Of a stretch of 64,000 nucleotides of DNA, positions 58,999-64,000 are shown in pieces. This DNA comes from Nilaparvata lugens. Taxonomy: Eukaryota > Arthropoda > Insecta > Hemiptera > Delphacidae. The number at the start of each line of letters is the position of its first letter. Position 1 is the stretch's first letter. The notes beneath the pieces are model-generated. The model saw nothing but the letters and a program-made list of their open reading frames with translations, made no database searches and was not told where the DNA came from. The position numbers and the translations under genes were made by a program. Location of the stretch: contig NC_052510.1 of NCBI RefSeq assembly GCF_014356525.2, positions 20,486,532 through 20,550,531 of the forward strand, given 5' to 3'.

Positions 58999-60474
58999 TC
59001 TGAAATTGACAAGAATTACCTATGTAATAGGAGTTCTATTTATTGTTTGAGAAGCAATAGTTGGTGATCAGTTATCAACTGTTTATCAAGTTTCCTTCGA
59101 ACCTAGCTAGCATTGCAGTGACGTAAGAGAGATGCAATAGAATAGTAAAACAGTATAAAAAAGGACAATCTCCCAATAAATCAGTTTTTTTTCAAGACCA
59201 AATGTTTGACAAATCTACTCTCAATCTTAATCACTTCAGAGAAGAGGAAACTACAGTAGGTACTGCAACTTCATAAGTACTGTAGCAGCCTTGGATGATC
59301 TCATATTTAATGTTGAACCAAATTGTTCCACGATCAACGATTCATGCTCAGCCTTCAAGAGTTTTGCTTTGACATTGTGATGCTTCTCTGTACTGAGTAC
59401 ACAGTATTCCAGTCACTGATGGTTCAGCTTGATAAAAAAAGAATTAAACGACATGATGGCGCACGATTCACGTGAATTACTCTAAGAATAAAATATTCTT
59501 TATTAGAATCAACATGAATACATTATTTTTTCAATAACAGACCAAATATGACTACAGATTACAGTGATTTTTGCTGAGACTATTATTAGAAAAATATGAT
59601 TGAAGTGTAATTCGGTTAGTTACAATAATTTCAATGTCAATCAATAATCAGTTCCAATACATTCTCAATAAATAAGCAAGGATGTTTCAAAAGATTATGG
59701 AAAATTCTATTGATAAAAGTTAAAAGTTCTCATGCATCGGTCCTATTGACTCCATATTATAATTCCATATTATGTGAATATGGACCAACTTCTGATCCAA
59801 CAATCCATAAAGTTATCCCATCTTGATCATAGTCCAATGAATCTCAACACGTTTTCCTTTCAAACTGAATATGAATCGTTTTATCATTACTCAATTTTTG
59901 AGCAAAGTTATAAAAATATATTACAGCATTCTTCTGTTTAGTACTCTGAAAATCATCAAGTCAATCATATTCTCCACCCAACAAATCAATAAATGACACC
60001 AAATAATACAAACAAATAATATCCATAATATTAAATGAAAATAAATGACACAAAAAAATTATCTTTCCAACTTTATATCCAAGATATCTTTTCAACATGC
60101 TTTCCAGTTATTGTGGAATAATACCCGAGAAATGCACTGTTGACACTAATTGCAATATTGTAGGAAGAAAATACACTTGGTACACCCATTCCAGTGAAAG
60201 TCGCACCTGGCGTGACCGAAAGTTCTGCTACTTGTCGACATTACATAACCTCAAACTTCAAACAATTTAATTACAGCTGAGCCATAATTGTTGTTCTCCA
60301 CAATGTAGAATCTGTCTATTTCCTCTTAATTTGTTTTGGAAACAGTTGGATTATATTCCTTCAATTATGATTTCTTCAATTAAGATTCTCTCAAACACGG
60401 TAGCTTCCGGTCACGAATATAATCCACGTTACATCTTTATTCATGATAAATAATTTGATAACATCGAACCGAAA
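58999..60474. other. AT-rich stretch, no gene seen
   Basis: No exon, RNA gene or structured repeat could be supported. Confidence 0.4.
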
Positions 60475-60609
60475 ATGAATTGGATTTCCTCGCCAGAAGG
60501 AAGTTTTCCTATCGATTCAAGGTTTGTTGAGAAATTTTCCGAAGTACATCCTCTCAAGGCAGTTATCGACCGAAGAGAGTTCCGCTACATTCTTTCAATC
60601 GGTATTTAG
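60475..60609 (+). CDS. Short coding-like frame, unknown
   Basis: ATG 60475 in good insect context (CCGAAAATGAA) opens 44 codons, reading NWISSPEGSFPIDSRFVEKF, then SEVHPLKAVIDRREFRYIL, and stops at TAG 60607. A possible donor ATCG|GTATTT at 60602 would remove the stop and leave phase 1. The composition is markedly less AT-rich than the flanks and the residues look protein-like. No downstream exon with matching phase was found and no family is recognised. Confidence 0.25.
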   Translation: MNWISSPEGSFPIDSRFVEKFSEVHPLKAVIDRREFRYILSIGI

Positions 60610-61022
60610 TTGGAATTTTTACTGAGGCTTGTTTCTGTTTGCAATTTCCTCATAGTTATAATGTTTAGATATTAGTTGATTCATAAATGAATCAACAAGA
60701 GGGGAAGCTTCAAGTTGAGAGCAAGAATCTAGCACTGTCTTCCATTATTATATTCTCAAGATATCTACATAAAATATAATATGCAATATACAAGAAACTA
60801 TTAATCTTTAGATCACTCTCTTATTTCTCTGCTACCAGACGGTACTTCAATTGAAGTTGGAATAAACTTGGGATGGTTCATATTATGATTCAAGGTTTCA
60901 GTGTCAATCATGTTGAATAAAATTTCTAAATTCACAGTACAAAGCAAAGATTTGTAAATTATTAATGAAACTGTTGCTGAGTGTGCAGAGATTGAGGGTG
61001 TAGATAAATAGTAGAAGAGTAA

Positions 61023-61208
61023 AGCTCAACTCACACTCACCCGACTCAGGTTGAGAAGAGAAGAGACTAGTCGAGAGCATGTGTTTTCAAATGGTGACGT
61101 CGCGGAGACTAGAATCGACTGGTCTGTGTGTCACCATTTGGAAACACATGCTCTCGACTAGAGTCTCTTCTCTTCTCAACCTGAGTCGGGGTGAGTGTGA
61201 GTTGAGCC
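61023..61208. mobile_element. Near-perfect palindromic MITE, GCTCAACTCACACTC ends, TAA target duplication
   Basis: The left arm (agctcaactcacactcaccc through gtgttttcaaatggtgac) and the right arm (gtcaccatttggaaacacat through gtgagtgtgagttgagcc) are about 82-bp inverted copies with few mismatches. The central segment, gcggagactagaatcgactgg, is itself related to the 11042 copy. TAA flanks both ends (61020-61022 and 61209-61211). The element is 186 bp and non-coding. The open frame across it is a consequence of the palindrome. A three-base duplication suggests a PIF/Harbinger-type MITE. Confidence 0.85.
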
Positions 61209-61211
61209 TAA

Positions 61212-61703
61212 TACTAACCAACTATATAATTAGAAGACATATCAAAAGTATGATGGATTGAGTATTTACTGGGTAGAATCATGCACGTTTCAATACATTT
61301 TATACAAAATACATTTCAATCCTCCATCTAGTTATATAGTGCACATGATCTTTTACAGATACAGATATGAGTCATTTTATCAGCAATACTGCATTTGCGT
61401 GAACGATTTTGTAAGAGTAAGAGTTGTAGCCCTCCTGATAGCTAGATATTTTCCTATGGCCCTTAGACTTGGCAATTTATTGTTCTCCGATGCAAAATGA
61501 GAACCACAATTAGCTCGAGTAGCTAACATTCTTGATATTAGAGGATCTGCAATATTTCTAGTAATTTGAAGTTTACACAATTCAAAAGTTGGCAAATTCA
61601 ACGTTGACAATAATAAAAACATTTTAAATTTGTCAATTTAATTCAATATATTCACGACATATGACATTTAATATTAATTCGATCTGGTTTTGGAACATTT
61701 CAG
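61212..61703. other. No gene called
   Basis: Both strands are open over 61380-61500 without recognisable motifs. Nothing firm could be supported. Confidence 0.3.
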
Positions 61704-61950
61704 GATTAAGTATTTCAATCTTATCCAATTGAATTATGGAAGAACTAGTTCTAGAACTAAGAGATCTAAAGTAACAACTTGGCTTGATACCTCGACTTTA
61801 CCGGAGCAACAACATTGTATTCAACATCAACTCCACTGCATGAGTTATTGGAATTCTCCAGATTTAGAAGTTCATCAAGAACAAGCTATCAACAAATTAT
61901 CTAGCTATGTACAGAACTGGGATAAGAGAAAACAGTCACCAATGGAATGA
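61704..61950 (+). CDS. Candidate terminal exon, unknown protein
   Basis: After the acceptor GGAACATTTCAG at 61703, an open frame starting in phase 2 reads IKYFNLIQLNYGRTSSRTKR, then SKVTTWLDTSTLPEQQHCIQ, then CMSYWNSPDLEVHQEQAINK and YVQNWDKRKQSPME, and stops at TGA 61948-61950. It is polar, rich in Gln and His, with balanced codon use. No upstream exon of matching phase was found and no family is recognised. Confidence 0.25.
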
Positions 61951-63024
61951 GTCACCTACCAAAAATTAAGAGGTAGAGGAGAACGAAACACAAACTTGAA
62001 TACAAAATTCGTTAGACCATAATGCAAGATCTAGTGATATTTCCAACTATAGGTTGTGCTATGAAGCAGAATGTCCTCCATTAATAAGAAACATCATCAT
62101 CACAAACGCTGAAAAAACTGGATTTAATTCAACTTTCCCTGCTTCATGATACATGTAAATTACTTTCACTCTTCAAAGAGTTGTAAGTTTGATGATTCGA
62201 ACACAGGACAGTTCAGTTATAAACAGTTTTTATTGATACCGGTTCTGGATTTACGCACTCGTGCATCATGGACATGAAATTGTTTTTTATTGACTTACAT
62301 TAGCCTCAATTCAACTTTTCTCTCACTCATTCATGTGTATGGACATCATCTTCTATTACATTATAAAAATACAAAACATACCACTTCCATGGGTGATTTC
62401 TTGAAGGATCAGTCACAACCCCATTTATTTTGAAAATAATTCCATCATCTTCCAGTGCAAAAAGATGATTAATCACCTGAATTTATCTATCATTATGGAT
62501 AAAAATAGCCGATGAACAATGCTATATCAGTTTTGATCTAGTGTGTGAAGAGTATCATCAAGATTCTGAACAACTTAAATAATCCTCAAATGAAGTTCAA
62601 ATGGTATTGAAAATTTACCAGTTCAAATAATATCCATATCTTACGATGTTGCTCATTCTAGTTTATTCTATTTTCAAGTAATGTAGTCATTTTAATCCGT
62701 CCTGTAATTTCCAGGATATGTTCCCTGTACGATTGTGATATTGTAGAGCACATGAACAGTCATTTCTCAATTTATATTTTCTGATCACATCTTCCCCAAT
62801 AATCCCATTTACATCCTCTATAACTGGAGTTTCTCTTGAAGTTTTGAATAAGAATACACAATTAATTGTTAAATGTTATGAATTATGTATTTATTTGAAT
62901 ATCCAACGTTAGTACTCAGATTTTTTTTATACTTTTTTGTATTTTTGTATAACCCTACTATCCAACTTTACATTATGCCGAAACATGATGCTTCTTTTTT
63001 TTATTTTATGACCACATAGGATCA
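61951..63024. other. AT-rich stretch, no gene seen
   Basis: Nothing could be supported. Confidence 0.4.
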
Positions 63025-63345
63025 CTATAGTCTCTGGTTAGTCCTCTTTCTTTGTTTATTCGCTTCAATTCTCTTCCTGTCTTCCCAGTACCTTTTCATT
63101 CTGTAAGATCTTTCTTTTCTCAATCCATCTGAACAAACCTGTTGCCTTCTCCTAATTGTTTTTATTGATAAAATCCTCTTTTTTGTCAGTGATGGCTTCC
63201 CTAAAGATTTTTGTGCAATTTTTGACTTCGTCAGTAGTAAATTTAGTTCCGATATGTCTTTTTTCATTTCCACAAGCCAAGGAATTGTGGCTCTGTCTGT
63301 TTTCGCACTCATGAATTTTCCAATATGTCTTCTTATTACAAACAT
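63025..63345 (-). CDS. Lys/Arg-rich open stretch, unknown
   Basis: The minus strand is open for 106 codons from 63345 to 63025. Segments include TDRATIPWLVEMKKDISELN, KSLGKPSLTKKRILSIKTIR and ERSYRMKRYWEDRKRIEANK. The composition is basic and helical. A second minus-strand frame is open over 63152-63352 with protein-like text, so one may be a frameshifted relic of the other. No motif or splice context identifies it. It might be a decayed transposon or gene. Confidence 0.2.
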   Translation of the reverse strand: MFVIRRHIGKFMSAKTDRATIPWLVEMKKDISELNLLLTKSKIAQKSLGKPSLTKKRILSIKTIRRRQQVCSDGLRKERSYRMKRYWEDRKRIEANKQRKRTNQRL

Positions 63346-63379
63346 GATGCATCTATTACAAACAAATCCTATTTTTTAA

Positions 63380-63600
63380 TCCAGGCACTACTAAAAACTC
63401 TAAGCTAGAGTAATATCGCATGGAAACCTCCTATCATACAATAACTATTCTTCAGTTTTCGATATAGTACACTGTATGGCGAACTATGTAGCTCTCTATA
63501 TAGTTCTCTTCATAGTTATCTATATACTTTTCTATGTTTATAGAGAACTAAAGTTTCTCTAAGCTTCCACTTTTCCTAGTCGACTAGCAAATTTCCACCA
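63380..63600. other. AT-rich spacer with ATAGTTCTCT-like repeats
   Basis: There are repeated ctatatagttctcttcatagtt and tctatgtttatagagaacta words and a cctagtcgactag/ctaggaagctagtcg near-inverted pair. Nothing further was recognised. Confidence 0.3.
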
Positions 63601-63885
63601 GTCACTTCTACAGCAGAACTAGGAAGCTAGTCGGGCTTCGATGAGGTGTGACGTCACCACTACTACTATAGTATACGAGTGTGTGTGGAGCAGCTTGAGT
63701 GACGGGTCTGCCAGCCTGAGCCTGCCCGAGCCCGCCTCACGACGAATTGTGTCAAGAGCATCGCGTCAACCTTGCCGCCGAGACCTCGCCCACAAGGTCC
63801 TCTCCATTACTACTGCTACTTCCACTAATTCTTATTCCTCTTCCCTCCACACATACACTCCTCTCTCTCACTCTCTTGTGGAAGA
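63601..63885 (+). promoter_or_regulatory. CpG-richer putative promoter or 5' UTR
   Basis: The composition turns GC-rich at about 63640 (gtgacgtcacc, a CRE-like palindrome, at 63648-63658; then ctgcccgagcccgcctcacg) and stays so to the window edge. It precedes the open frame at 63886. No TATA box is clear. Confidence 0.35.
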
Positions 63886-64000
63886 ATGGGGCCCCTCACC
63901 GGAGGCAAGTTGCCTGTCTGCCTGCAAAAGGCAACGCCACACATGGAAATGTCAGGCAGTGGTCTCGGCTCTAACCGCGGGCGACCATCACACTCAACTT
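63886..64000 (+). CDS. Partial candidate CDS running off the right edge
   Basis: ATG 63886 opens a frame that has no stop to the window end, with the nearest upstream in-frame stop at 63826. It reads MGPLTGGKLPVCLQKATPHM, then EMSGSGLGSNRGRPSHST. A second ATG at 63943 (CACACATGGA context) is an alternative start. The GC-rich composition and CpG-rich upstream patch fit the first coding exon of a gene. About 38 codons are visible, too few to name a family. Another frame across the same bases is also long but ends in the window. Confidence 0.35.
   Translation, partial: MGPLTGGKLPVCLQKATPHMEMSGSGLGSNRGRPSHST

Noticed and set aside
61079..61261. 60-codon + ORF
   Set aside because: It spans the palindromic MITE, so its open frame is a by-product of the inverted repeat.
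63747..63974. 75-codon + ORF
   Set aside because: It overlaps the better-placed frame from 63886, has a Leu/Pro/Ser run from a CT-rich stretch, and stops within the window.

Overview
The window is AT-rich animal nuclear DNA, most likely from a delphacid planthopper. Nilaparvata lugens is my best guess. The evidence is a sparse gene layout with split exons and GT..AG introns, many short inverted-repeat transposons, and several dispersed repeats that I recognise as typical of that genome. The clearest of these is the roughly 0.9 kb element at 45.6-46.6 kb, which ends in a GGAAAGTTGTGTGAGTG-like tail. The species call rests on memory of repeat sequences and was not searched. There are no bacterial-style operons, CRISPR arrays, rRNA genes or convincing tRNA genes.

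One gene is firmly recognised. LSM11, the U7 snRNP-specific Sm-like protein used in 3' processing of replication-dependent histone pre-mRNA, lies on the + strand. Three coding exons (10164-10324, 13715-13859, 27235-27404) join in phase and end at a natural stop. They give the conserved NVLTRM...GPL segment, the Sm1 motif and the Sm2 motif. The N-terminal exon or exons were not found and are probably upstream of the window. The last intron is about 13.4 kb and is filled with MITEs, a purine-rich tract and a decayed tandem array.

Immediately downstream (28.9-30.0 kb), four open segments with matching splice phases can be joined by eye into an unrecognised 188-codon candidate gene. Its last acceptor lies just behind a 92-base (CT)n microsatellite. 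Next come a minus-strand exon that could start a membrane or secreted protein (30646-30745), a mariner-like transposon with intact terminal repeats but a deleted transposase (30980-31892), and a near-identical 349-bp tandem duplication.

The 33-64 kb part is mostly non-coding. It holds a second near-perfect tandem duplication (529 bp), the planthopper repeat, an inverted repeat pair near 53-54.6 kb and a long pyrimidine-rich tract (55-56.6 kb). It also holds a minus-strand exon that looks like a long 5' UTR (donor at 48971), CpG-richer patches that may be promoters (42.0-42.3, 53.4-53.9 and 63.6-64.0 kb), and a few weak coding-like stretches. A reading frame beginning at 63886 runs off the right edge and may start another gene.

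Exons other than those of LSM11 are hypotheses made by joining frames and splice sites by eye. Their confidence values reflect that.
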